From Pedobacter sp. R20-19 (GTDB lineage Bacteria; Bacteroidota; Bacteroidia; Sphingobacteriales; Sphingobacteriaceae): a DNA stretch of 64,000 nucleotides. The DNA is taken from NCBI RefSeq assembly GCF_000708265.2, contig NZ_JCKI01000001.1, forward strand, positions 310,001-374,000, written 5' to 3'. Within the stretch, counting starts at the first letter, position 1, and every line of letters starts with the position of its first letter. The position numbers and the translations under genes are program-made. Positions 25,085-33,227 of this stretch are shown piece after piece. The notes beneath the pieces were generated by a model. That model was not told the origin of the DNA, made no database searches, and saw only the letters and a list, made by a program, of their open reading frames with translations.

Positions 25085-26181
25085 TAAAACAAGTAATTTA
25101 TGGGGTTTGTATTTTGCTCCGTTAAACGGATTGCAAAGTTAGTAAATTTTTTCTGAATAATTTCAACCAATAAATTTGAGGTAAATTGTTCAGTTTCAAA
25201 GTGTCCGATGTCGGCAATGATGATTTTTTCTTCCGCATCAAAAAAATCATGGTATTTGAAATCAGCGGTAATAAAAGCATCTGCGCCAGCGGCAATCGCT
25301 TCTTTTAACAGAAAACTTCCGGAACCCCCGCAAACAGCTACTTTTTTAATTCTTTTTCCGGTTAAAGCAGTATGTCTCACCACTTTTGCATGCATCCTAT
25401 CTTTCACCAGGTGTAAAAAGTCGTAAGCATCCATGTCATATTCTAACCAGCCCAACATGCCCGAACCAACCTGTTCGTGTTTATTTTCCAATTTATAAAT
25501 ATCGTAAGCTACTTCCTCGTATGGATGATTTTCAAACAACGCAACCAAAATTTTTCTTTCGGTCTGAGCGGGATAAACCATTTCAATTCTGGTTTCTGCT
25601 TCCTGGTGACGAACGCCTTTTTCACCAACGTAAGGATCAGAATCTTCATTGCCTTTAAATGTTCCAAAACCATCCGCATTAAAGCTGCATTCACTGTAGT
25701 TCCCAATACTTCCACCGCCTGCATAAAATAAAGCTGAACGCAATTGTTCTGCCTGCGCATGTGGGCAATAAGTAACCAGTTTTTTTAACAACCCAGCCTT
25801 AGGCGAAAGTACTTTTGTACCACTTAGGCTGAGGCGTTCGCAAATGCGGGCATTTACACCAGTATGTACACTATCTAAATTGGTATGTATGGCATATAAA
25901 GCAATATTATTTTTAATGGCCTTCAGTACCACACGTTCTATATAGGTTTTTCCATTTAACTTTTTTAATCCCTTAAAAATAATGGGATGATGGGTAATAA
26001 TCAGATTAAAACCTGTAGAAATGGCTTCATCAACAATGGCCTCAATGCAATCTAAGGCAACTAGGGCTGCTCGAATATCCATATTTGGATCGCCCACAAT
26101 TAAACCCGAATTATCATAATCTTCCTGATAATTCAACGGTGCAATACTTTCTAAGTAATTGGTGATTTCGGCTAATTTCAT
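25084..26181 (-). CDS. Nif3-like dinuclear metal-centre protein (long form)
   Basis: A 365-aa member of the NIF3/YqfO/GTP cyclohydrolase I type 2 family. Metal ligands are visible: His64-His65 in 'NLIITHHPIIFKGL', the Asp of 'AIHTNLDSVHTGVN', and the C-terminal 'DIGHFETEQF' His and Glu. The insert of about 100 residues in the middle (about 130-235: 'KLVTYCPHAQAEQLRSALFYAGGGSIGNYSECSF') is the CutA-like domain of the long form. The family forms hexameric toroids; its true reaction is disputed. It is the first gene of a two-gene operon with the zinc-ribbon protein. Confidence 0.92.
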   Translation of the reverse strand: MKLAEITNYLESIAPLNYQEDYDNSGLIVGDPNMDIRAALVALDCIEAIVDEAISTGFNLIITHHPIIFKGLKKLNGKTYIERVVLKAIKNNIALYAIHTNLDSVHTGVNARICERLSLSGTKVLSPKAGLLKKLVTYCPHAQAEQLRSALFYAGGGSIGNYSECSFNADGFGTFKGNEDSDPYVGEKGVRHQEAETRIEMVYPAQTERKILVALFENHPYEEVAYDIYKLENKHEQVGSGMLGWLEYDMDAYDFLHLVKDRMHAKVVRHTALTGKRIKKVAVCGGSGSFLLKEAIAAGADAFITADFKYHDFFDAEEKIIIADIGHFETEQFTSNLLVEIIQKKFTNFAIRLTEQNTNPINYLF

Positions 26182-26234
26182 GGTATAAATATAGAATATT
26201 TCGGGTTTTGTTTAAAAGGAATATTGTCCAAATT

Positions 26235-26291
26235 GTTATTTCGAACCTATTGAAACCCGCAAGGCTCAGCAAAGTTAAATCTTCAAGATGG
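26235..26291. repeat. diverged intergenic repeat in a gene-free stretch
   Basis: The 322 bases between the Nif3-like and TM2 genes hold no gene. TTATTTCGAAC and AAGTTAAATCTTCAAGATGG resemble the 'ATTTCGAACgaagtgagaaATCTTC' repeats common in this group, but the copy is worn and no second copy exists in the window. A terminator for the TM2 operon lies next to it. Confidence 0.35.
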
Positions 26292-26350
26292 ATACTTTTA
26301 AGATCGCTCCATTTTACTGTGCAGCAATGGAAACACTCATCGGTAGAAAC

Positions 26351-26390
26351 AAAAAGCCCGCAAACCCGATTCTTCATCAGGTGCGGACTT
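26351..26390 (-). terminator. terminator of the DUF2752-TM2 operon
   Basis: Minus strand: AAGTCCGCA pairs with TGCGGGCTT (one T-G pair) around a 20-base loop, followed by TTTGTTTC. It lies 114 bases after the TM2 stop. Confidence 0.6.
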
Positions 26391-26503
26391 ATAGTGTATA
26401 TCGGCACAAACGTTAAAAAGTATTACTGTCTTTGCTTTTCAAAATTTATAATCATATTTACTAAGTCTTTTGTTTAAAGGGCTTTAAAAATGCTATTTAG
26501 CGT

Positions 26504-26875
26504 TTATTGAAATCCACCGCCCATTCTTACCATTTGCAAACTTTCAAAAACAGCTTTTTGATTGTATTCAAATGCCAGGCTTTTATGGTTAATTACATCT
26601 ACAATGGTTCCAATCATACACAAACCACCAGTAAAGAAGTATAAAATACCCATTCCAATTTGTCCGATGACGAATCTGTGTATCCCGGCGAAGCCTACAA
26701 AACCAATTAAGGCCAGTAACAAAATTTCTGAAGGTTGTTTTCTTCTGCTGCCGTAAATCATTAAAAAATTACGCAATTGCTGCTCATTTAAACCTGTTGT
26801 TGCTTGTTGTAAATAAGCATATTCTTCTGGCGTTATACCTGGTAACGACATTAAAGGTGATTGAAATATATCCAT
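26504..26875 (-). CDS. TM2 domain membrane protein
   Basis: A 123-aa protein. The N-terminal half is soluble and helical ('PGITPEEYAYLQQATTGLNEQQL'). Residues about 48-98 form the TM2 domain: two membrane helices around the conserved 'GFAGIHRFVIGQIGMGILYFFTGGL' turn, ending 'IGTIVDVIN'. The function of bacterial TM2 proteins is unknown. It starts 5 bases after the DUF2752 gene, so they are co-transcribed. This pair of small membrane proteins is often found together in Bacteroidota. Confidence 0.9.
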   Translation of the reverse strand: MDIFQSPLMSLPGITPEEYAYLQQATTGLNEQQLRNFLMIYGSRRKQPSEILLLALIGFVGFAGIHRFVIGQIGMGILYFFTGGLCMIGTIVDVINHKSLAFEYNQKAVFESLQMVRMGGGFQ

Positions 26876-26880
26876 GGTTT

Positions 26881-27183
26881 CTATGTATTTAAGGTTAAAG
26901 TTTTAAATTTTCTCTTATTTCTGATTAATGTATAAATTCTATAAACTATAATTAAAAGTGCCGGAAGCCCGAACCAATGTTCGGAAAAGCTTTCGGTAAA
27001 CTCACCATGAAAAATATGGCTGATTGACCTGCCCAATCCACACCCAGGACACCAGCCCTCATAGCCTAAATTGGCAAGCGGACAAAGTGTAAAGTGATGC
27101 TCATGACCATTTGCTGTTGCCAGTAACACTAAAGCCACTACCCAGAACGTTAGTTCTAACGGGAAGTTTTTAATGTATTTCAT
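26881..27183 (-). CDS. DUF2752 membrane protein
   Basis: A 100-aa protein with two membrane helices (about residues 9-25 and 68-88). Between them lies the DUF2752 signature 'CPLANLGYEGWCPGCGLGRSISHIFHGEF', with CPGCGxxR, whose cysteines may bind metal. Function unknown. First gene of a two-gene operon with the TM2 protein; no clear promoter box is seen in the 183-base region it shares with divergent mfd. Confidence 0.88.
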   Translation of the reverse strand: MKYIKNFPLELTFWVVALVLLATANGHEHHFTLCPLANLGYEGWCPGCGLGRSISHIFHGEFTESFSEHWFGLPALLIIVYRIYTLIRNKRKFKTLTLNT

Positions 27184-27354
27184 GCTTTCAATTTATGTAT
27201 TTTAGAGGATTTGAAACTTGCTTTGTTACATGGATGGACGCCTATTCGACAAACTGCAGATATAATCCGACGAATCAGTACCTGCACCCGAACAAACTTA
27301 GCACAAACTTAAAAAACCTTTAACAAAATTGCAGGTTAATATTAAAGATAAGCT

Positions 27355-27362
27355 TATTTTTG
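27355..27362 (+). promoter_or_regulatory. -7 promoter box abutting the mfd start
   Basis: TATTTTTG-TGCC-TTG: an exact TAnnTTTG match lies 4 bases before the TTG start of mfd. This is the same spacing as at trmD and at 30784 and 33039, and predicts a leaderless message. Confidence 0.5.
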
Positions 27363-27366
27363 TGCC

Positions 27367-30300
27367 TTGAATATTCGTGATTTAATAAACAGATATAAAA
27401 CCGACGATCGGGTAACTGAGTTTACCAAAGCGTTAAACAGTACTAAAAGCCCGAAGATACAATTAAAGGGATTGGTGGGTTCTGCCGATGCCATTGTTGC
27501 ACTTTCTTCTTACTTTTTACTTCATAAACCAATGCTTTTCATTCTTCCGGATAGGGAAGAGGCTGCTTACTTTCAATCTGACCTTGAGAGCGTTTTGGAT
27601 AAACAGGTTTTACTATTTCCTTCATCATACCGTAAATCTTTTGATTTTACCCAGGTAGATACTGCCAATGTATTGGCTCGTGCTGAAGTACTAAATGAAC
27701 TTAATCACGATTCGGAATATGGAAAAATTGTGGTTTCCTATCCAGAAGCCATCGCTGAAAAGGTGATCGATCGCTCTGCGTTAGAAAAAAACACATTGGA
27801 AATTAGCCTCGGCGCTAAACTGGGAATTGATTTTATTAATGAATTTTTAATTGATTATGATTTCGATCGCAGGGATTTTGTTTACGAGCCTGGTCAGTTT
27901 TCTATCCGTGGTGGTATTGTAGATATCTTTTCTTTTTCTTCGGATTTGCCTTTTCGCATTGAGTTTTTTGGCGATGAGGTAGAAAGTATCCGCAGCTTTG
28001 AAATTGAAAGCCAGCTTTCGGTAAATAGTGTAAAATCTCTTACGATTGTTCCAAATGTACAAGCCAAATTCTTAACAGAAAGTAACATCAGCATCCTCGA
28101 TTATATTGATCAGGATACACAGCTTTGGTTAAAGGATGTTGAATTTACTTTAGATATTGTAAAAGCTGGTTATAAGAAAGCTGTAGAACTTTGGAAAGCA
28201 CTTTCACTGGCAGATAAGGCACAAAATCCAGAATGGATTGATCCAAAGTTTGCTTTTAGTGACGAAAAATTACTGGGTGACCATTTACACGATTTTCCGT
28301 TAGTGGAGTTTGGAAAACAGTTTTTTTATAAAACGGATGATCGGTTTGAATTTGAAACCAAACCACAGCCATCGTTTAATAAAGATTTTAACCTGCTTAT
28401 TCATAATTTAAAGGAGAATGAAAAAGCTGGAATTGTAAATTTCATCTTTACCGATTCGCCGAAACAGATTGAACGTTTATATGCCATTTTGGATGACATA
28501 GATAAATCGGCCAAATTTACCCCAATTAACAGCATGTTACGTGAGGGTTTTGTTGATCCTCAAATTCAAACGGCTTTTTATACAGATCACCAGATTTTTG
28601 ACCGTTACTATAAATACAAGCTTAAAAAGGGTTATCAGAAAAGTCAGGCCATTACCCTTAAAGATTTACGGGAATTAAAATCAGGCGATTACGTTACGCA
28701 CATTGATCATGGTATTGGAAAATATGCCGGATTAGAAAAGGTGGAAGTAAATGGCAAAACGCAGGAAATGATTCGTTTAATCTATGCCGATAACGATTTG
28801 CTTTATGTGAACATTAATTCACTCAACCGCATTGCAAAGTATAGCGGAAAGGAAAGTGGAGTTCCGAAAATGAATAAACTCGGTACTGACGCCTGGGATA
28901 AGCTTAAAAAAACTACAAAAAAAAAAGTTAAAGACATTGCCCGGGACCTGATTAAGCTTTATGCCTTAAGAAAAACTCAGGCAGGAACAGCTTTCTCTCC
29001 CGATGGTTATTTACAAACCGAACTAGAGGCTTCATTTATTTATGAAGACACACCTGATCAGCTCAAAGCTACTCAGGATGTAAAAAAGGATATGGAAGCG
29101 CCACATCCGATGGATCGTTTAGTTTGTGGCGATGTAGGTTTTGGCAAAACAGAAATAGCTGTTCGTGCAGCTTTTAAAGCAGTTGCCGAAGGTAAACAAG
29201 CTGCTGTTTTAGTGCCAACAACTATTTTAGCTTTACAGCATTTTAAAACTTTCTCTTCACGGCTGAAGGATTTTCCGGTTACGGTAGATTACATTAATCG
29301 TTTCAAAACCAATAAGCAGATTAAAGATACACTGGCAGAAGCCGCAGCCGGAAAGGTTGATATTTTAATTGGCACCCATCGCTTGCTCAGTAAGGATGTG
29401 AAGTTTAAAGACTTGGGTATCATGATTATTGATGAAGAACAGAAATTCGGCGTAACTGCTAAAGAGCGTTTAAAGGCCGTTCGTGTAAACGTAGATACTT
29501 TAACACTAACCGCTACACCAATTCCAAGAACGCTACACTTTTCATTAATGGGCGCCCGTGATTTATCTATTATCAGCACGCCACCACCAAACCGTCAACC
29601 GGTAAGTACCGAATTGCATGTATTTAATGATAAACTGATTCAGGAAGCTGTTCAGTTTGAATTAGACCGCGGCGGACAGGTTTTCTTCATTCACAATCGT
29701 GTAAATGATTTAATGCAACTGGGCGGAATGATTCAAAAACTTGTACCAAAAGCCAGAATTGGTATTGCACATGGAAAATTAGATGGCGATGCCCTCGAAG
29801 ATGTAATGCTTGATTTTATCAATGGTGAAAAAGATGTTTTAGTTGCAACCACAATTATTGAGGCTGGTTTAGACATTCCGAATGCCAACACGATCATTAT
29901 TAATCACGCACATATGTTTGGGCTAAGTGATTTGCACCAGATGCGTGGACGTGTAGGCAGGAGCAATAAAAAGGCTTTCTGCTATTTGTTATCGCCACCA
30001 CTTTCTACGTTAACATCTGAGGCTAGAAAGCGCCTAAGCGCAATTGAAGAATTTTCTGATTTGGGCAGCGGTTTTAACGTGGCCATGCGGGATTTGGATA
30101 TACGTGGTAGTGGAAATTTACTCGGTGCCGAACAAAGTGGCTTTATTGCTGAAATAGGTTTTGAAATGTACCATAAAATTTTAGATGAGGCCATTCAGGA
30201 ACTGAAAGAAGCAGAATTTAAAGGCTTGTTTGAGAATGAGCCAGAACGGCCATTTGTTGGCTTCACACAGGTAGATACAGACTTAGAGCTATATATTCCT

Positions 30301-30705
30301 GATGCCTATATTACCAATATTACCGAACGTTATAACCTGTATACAGAACTTTCTAAATTAAGCAATGAAGCTGAACTAGCCATTTTTGAAAAACATTTAG
30401 CCGATCGTTTTGGTCCGGTTCCGCCACAGGTAAAAACCATGTTGAGTGTGGTGCGTTTGCAATGGTTTGGAAAGAAACTTGGCTTTGAGAAAATTAGCTT
30501 TAAGAAAAATAGCCTGCGAGGGTATTTCTTAAGTGATAAACAATCGAAGTATTTTGATTCCAATACCTTTACCAGAATTTTAACTTTTGCTCAGAATCAT
30601 CCAAGAATGTGTAATTTAAAAGAAGTTAAAAATACTTTACGCATTGCTTTTGATAATGTAAGTACCGTTGAAGAAGCCATTCAAACTTTAGAACTAATCG
30701 ATTAA
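27367..30705 (+). CDS. mfd: transcription-repair coupling factor Mfd
   Basis: Removes RNA polymerase stalled at DNA lesions and recruits UvrA. Domains of the 1112-aa protein: UvrB-like N-terminal part ('GSADAIVALSSYFLL', 'REEAAYFQSDLESVL'; residues 1-350), the RNA polymerase-interacting CarD-like domain ('LKSGDYVTHIDHGIGKYAGLE', near 435), the RecG-like helicase with Walker A 'CGDVGFGKTEIAVRAAF' (near 588) and 'IIDEEQKFG' (near 686), then 'MRGRVGRS' and the TRCF domain. The start is TTG at 27367; the next in-frame ATG would cut into the first domain. The start lies 4 bases after a promoter box. Confidence 0.97.
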   Translation: MNIRDLINRYKTDDRVTEFTKALNSTKSPKIQLKGLVGSADAIVALSSYFLLHKPMLFILPDREEAAYFQSDLESVLDKQVLLFPSSYRKSFDFTQVDTANVLARAEVLNELNHDSEYGKIVVSYPEAIAEKVIDRSALEKNTLEISLGAKLGIDFINEFLIDYDFDRRDFVYEPGQFSIRGGIVDIFSFSSDLPFRIEFFGDEVESIRSFEIESQLSVNSVKSLTIVPNVQAKFLTESNISILDYIDQDTQLWLKDVEFTLDIVKAGYKKAVELWKALSLADKAQNPEWIDPKFAFSDEKLLGDHLHDFPLVEFGKQFFYKTDDRFEFETKPQPSFNKDFNLLIHNLKENEKAGIVNFIFTDSPKQIERLYAILDDIDKSAKFTPINSMLREGFVDPQIQTAFYTDHQIFDRYYKYKLKKGYQKSQAITLKDLRELKSGDYVTHIDHGIGKYAGLEKVEVNGKTQEMIRLIYADNDLLYVNINSLNRIAKYSGKESGVPKMNKLGTDAWDKLKKTTKKKVKDIARDLIKLYALRKTQAGTAFSPDGYLQTELEASFIYEDTPDQLKATQDVKKDMEAPHPMDRLVCGDVGFGKTEIAVRAAFKAVAEGKQAAVLVPTTILALQHFKTFSSRLKDFPVTVDYINRFKTNKQIKDTLAEAAAGKVDILIGTHRLLSKDVKFKDLGIMIIDEEQKFGVTAKERLKAVRVNVDTLTLTATPIPRTLHFSLMGARDLSIISTPPPNRQPVSTELHVFNDKLIQEAVQFELDRGGQVFFIHNRVNDLMQLGGMIQKLVPKARIGIAHGKLDGDALEDVMLDFINGEKDVLVATTIIEAGLDIPNANTIIINHAHMFGLSDLHQMRGRVGRSNKKAFCYLLSPPLSTLTSEARKRLSAIEEFSDLGSGFNVAMRDLDIRGSGNLLGAEQSGFIAEIGFEMYHKILDEAIQELKEAEFKGLFENEPERPFVGFTQVDTDLELYIPDAYITNITERYNLYTELSKLSNEAELAIFEKHLADRFGPVPPQVKTMLSVVRLQWFGKKLGFEKISFKKNSLRGYFLSDKQSKYFDSNTFTRILTFAQNHPRMCNLKEVKNTLRIAFDNVSTVEEAIQTLELID

Positions 30706-30710
30706 AAACC

Positions 30711-30772
30711 TTAATTCAGTCAGTCGGCTGACTGAATTAACGTTAATTCAGTCAGCCGACTGACTGAATTAA
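30711..30772. repeat. perfect 62-bp palindrome made of two nested hairpins
   Basis: The 62 bases are identical to their own reverse complement. Each 30-base half is itself a hairpin: TTAATTCAGTCAG, loop TCGG (CCGA in the second half), CTGACTGAATTAA, with CG between the halves. It starts 5 bases after the mfd stop codon and ends 11 bases before the next promoter box. Each hairpin could act as a terminator-like stop, but there is no T-run. No similar sequence is seen elsewhere in the window. Confidence 0.95.
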
Positions 30773-30783
30773 CAAAATTTATC

Positions 30784-30791
30784 TATATTTG
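30784..30791 (+). promoter_or_regulatory. -7 promoter box abutting the DUF4143 ATPase start
   Basis: TATATTTG-ACTT-ATG: an exact TAnnTTTG match 4 bases before the start codon, 11 bases after the palindrome. Confidence 0.5.
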
Positions 30792-30795
30792 ACTT

Positions 30796-31932
30796 ATGCA
30801 AAGTCAAATTTCAAGATATTTAAAATCAACTATTCTCCGTAAAATAGGGAAGAATAAAGTGATTTTACTTTTCGGAACAAGAAGGGTTGGCAAAACATGG
30901 CTGATTGAACAAATCACTGCTGAAGCAAATATTGAATATATTTTTTTAAACGGAGAGGATCAGGATATTCAAACCTTGCTTGCTACCAGAACTGCAGCTA
31001 ACTACAAAAGAATTTTAGGTAATAGTAAACTATTGGTTATCGATGAAGCACAGGTGATTCCTGAAATTGGCAAAATTTTAAAGTTGCTAATTGACAGCTT
31101 TAAAGATTTAACGATTATAGCGAGTGGTTCATCAGCATTTGACCTTTCTAATCAAACCGGCGAACCGCTTACTGGTAGAAGTATAACCTACTATTTATAT
31201 CCAATTGCGCAATTAGAATTAGCACCAAATGAAAACGGCTTACAAACTGCTCAAAACCTGGAAGAAAGGCTAATTTTTGGTTCATATCCTGAAATATTTA
31301 AATTAGAAACGTTGGCAGAAAAATCTCAATACCTAACAGAATTGGTGAAATCATATTTGTTAAAGGATATTTTGATTTATGAAAACATTCAAAATAGTAA
31401 TAAACTATTCGATTTGTTAAAGCTTATTGCCCTGCAAATTGGTTCGGAAGTATCAATTGATGAACTGTCACGTTCATTAGGGATAAGTAAAAATACTGTT
31501 GATCGTTATCTTGATTTGCTTTCGAAGGTATTTATTATTTATAAAATTGGCGGATATAGCAACAACCTTCGTAAAGAGGTTACCAAATCTTCGAAATGGT
31601 ATTTTTACGATAATGGTATCCGGAATGCCATTATCAATGATTTTAGATTATTATCACTTCGGAATGACCAGGGTATTTTATGGGAAAACTATGGGTTTAG
31701 TGAACGGATAAAAAAAACCAACTACGAACAACAAGGTGCTCAGTATTATTTCTGGAGAACATATGACCAGCAGGAAATTGATTTAATTGAAACTAAAAAT
31801 GGAGAGATGGTGGCAATCGACTTTAAATGGAGTAATCAAAAAAAGAAAATACCTGGCTTTTTTGCCAAAAACTATCCACACGCTTCATTTTCTATCATTA
31901 ACAAAGAAAACTATTTAGATTTTATACTTTAA
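30796..31932 (+). CDS. AAA ATPase with C-terminal DUF4143 domain
   Basis: A 378-aa protein. Walker A is 'LLFGTRRVGKTWLIEQI' (Lys33), Walker B is 'KLLVIDEAQVI', and 'TIIASGSSAFDLSNQTGEPLTGR' is the sensor region usual for this family. The C-terminal half contains a winged-helix stretch ('SIDELSRSLGISKNTVDRYLDLLSKVFIIYKIGGY') and a nuclease-like end ('YYFWRTYDQQEIDLIETKNGEMVAIDFKW') typical of DUF4143, which resembles restriction-endonuclease folds (D..ExK-like 'EIDLIE...AIDFKW'). The family is widespread, mobile and of unknown function. The stop overlaps the next start by one base. It looks like an accessory insertion between mfd and the DsbA-like gene. Confidence 0.9.
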   Translation: MQSQISRYLKSTILRKIGKNKVILLFGTRRVGKTWLIEQITAEANIEYIFLNGEDQDIQTLLATRTAANYKRILGNSKLLVIDEAQVIPEIGKILKLLIDSFKDLTIIASGSSAFDLSNQTGEPLTGRSITYYLYPIAQLELAPNENGLQTAQNLEERLIFGSYPEIFKLETLAEKSQYLTELVKSYLLKDILIYENIQNSNKLFDLLKLIALQIGSEVSIDELSRSLGISKNTVDRYLDLLSKVFIIYKIGGYSNNLRKEVTKSSKWYFYDNGIRNAIINDFRLLSLRNDQGILWENYGFSERIKKTNYEQQGAQYYFWRTYDQQEIDLIETKNGEMVAIDFKWSNQKKKIPGFFAKNYPHASFSIINKENYLDFIL

Positions 31933-32150
31933 TGGATCCTACCTTATTACTCGACTTAGTAAAAATGCAAATGCCTTACGGGAAATATAAAGGCTATCTA
32001 ATCTGCAATATTCCTGAAAGCTACCTGCTCTGGTATAAAGACAAAGGCTTTCCGAAAGGTAAATTGGGTGATTTAATGGCTACCATGTTCGAAATACGGG
32101 TTAATGGTTTGGAATACCTGTTAACGCCTTTGAAGAATCAGCAGCAGTAA
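31932..32150 (+). CDS. DUF3820 family protein
   Basis: A 72-aa protein: 'MQMPYGKYKGYLICNIPESYLLWYKDKGFPKGKLGDLMATMFEIRVNGLEYLL' is the DUF3820 core (MPFGKYKG-like start, 'YL.WY...GFP.GKLG.L'). The family has been labelled a quorum-sensing-related virulence factor on thin evidence; its function is not known. Its ATG shares one base with the stop of the ATPase gene (TAATG), so the two are translationally coupled. Coupling to a DUF4143 ATPase may be incidental. Confidence 0.85.
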   Translation: MDPTLLLDLVKMQMPYGKYKGYLICNIPESYLLWYKDKGFPKGKLGDLMATMFEIRVNGLEYLLTPLKNQQQ

Positions 32151-32180
32151 ATTAAATTATGCGTAATTACTTAATCAATC

Positions 32181-32237
32181 ATCATCCTGAGCGTAATCTA
32201 ATTTATAAATAGATGCTGAAGTAAATTCAACATGAAG
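32181..32237. repeat. diverged copy of intergenic repeat family B
   Basis: ATCATCCTGAGCG on the left and GATGCTGAAGTAAATTCAAC-ATGAAG on the right match the halves of 12081-12142 with several changes. It lies between two convergent genes, with no other terminator visible. Confidence 0.55.
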
Positions 32238-32317
32238 AGGTTCATAATATTCCCGCAAATCAAAATGATGTACGCAGAAAAATCTACATTGATCAGTGTA
32301 ATCTGCAGGAAACAAAC

Positions 32318-33034
32318 CTATATTTCACAACCATTCTCATCACAAACCGCATCATCATTCTTATTTAATGAAGTAAGCGTAGTTTTAGGCTGAGTGGCTT
32401 TCCATTCTGTAAAACTTTGAGTAAGCGCATCGGTAAAAGCTTCCACAGGTTGTGCGCCAGATATACCATACTTTCTATCCATTACAAAGTAAGGAACACC
32501 TCTAATACCTAAGTTCTGGCTTTCATAAATATCATACCGAACAGCTTCGCTAAATAGATCTCCTTTTAAAATCTCTTCTGCCTCAGTACGATTCAACCCG
32601 ATTTCTTCAGCAAGATTGATCAAAACATCGGTTTCACCAATATTTTTGCTGTTTACAAAATGAGCTTCAAACAATTTTTCTTCAGCCTGATCTTGCAAAC
32701 CGTGTTTGGCTGCCAAATGAATTAACCGGTGTGCATCAAAGGTATTTGCAGGAATATTGGTATCAAAATCAATAGATAAACCTGCATTTGTAGCCATTTC
32801 TACTACCTGTTTAGTCATTTGCTTAGCCTGCTCAATTGGCATTCCCTTACTTCTAGAAAGATAATCGTACACCGTTTCATTGTTTGTATTATGATATTCA
32901 GGATTTAGCTGATAACTTTTCCAATCTACTATGATCTCATCTTTAAAAGGCAATTTTTCTATGGCCCTCTCAAAGTGACGTTTACCGATATAACAAAACG
33001 GACACATTACGTCCGACCAAATTTCTACTTTCAT
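32318..33034 (-). CDS. DsbA-family oxidoreductase (FrnE-like), cytoplasmic
   Basis: A 238-aa thioredoxin-fold protein without signal peptide. The active site is CPFC (Cys11, Cys14) in 'EIWSDVMCPFCYIGKRHFERAI', with an inserted helical domain and the cis-Pro loop 'RGVPYFVMDRKYGISGAQP'. This matches FrnE/2-hydroxychromene-2-carboxylate isomerase-like DsbA proteins. A short Cys-containing tail (CDENGCEI) adds a second Cys pair (CxxxxC) at the end, as in Deinococcus FrnE, which uses two motifs. It may act in oxidative-stress defence; this is inference from the family. The ATG lies 4 bases after an exact TACTTTTG box. Confidence 0.9.
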   Translation of the reverse strand: MKVEIWSDVMCPFCYIGKRHFERAIEKLPFKDEIIVDWKSYQLNPEYHNTNNETVYDYLSRSKGMPIEQAKQMTKQVVEMATNAGLSIDFDTNIPANTFDAHRLIHLAAKHGLQDQAEEKLFEAHFVNSKNIGETDVLINLAEEIGLNRTEAEEILKGDLFSEAVRYDIYESQNLGIRGVPYFVMDRKYGISGAQPVEAFTDALTQSFTEWKATQPKTTLTSLNKNDDAVCDENGCEI

Positions 33035-33038
33035 AAAG

Positions 33039-33046
33039 CAAAAGTA
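33039..33046 (-). promoter_or_regulatory. -7 promoter box abutting the DsbA-like gene start
   Basis: Minus strand TACTTTTG-CTTT-ATG: an exact TAnnTTTG match 4 bases before the start codon. Confidence 0.5.
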
Positions 33047-33227
33047 ATCGCTTCTAATTTAAGGCGGGTAAATTGAAAGTAAAAACCTATCCTTTCCCAA
33101 AGGGGAATAATATCTCACAACATGGGACAAATTTCCCCAAGCGTAAAATAGAGACCTATATGCCACCTCCTAATCAAAGAAATAAATATGGCATCATTTT
33201 GCAATAATCAATTTAAATATACTAATT

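Noticed and set aside
30796-32150. A complete antiphage system at the DUF4143/DUF3820 pair
   Set aside because: No known defence partner, effector or restriction gene is adjacent; the pair alone does not justify the label.
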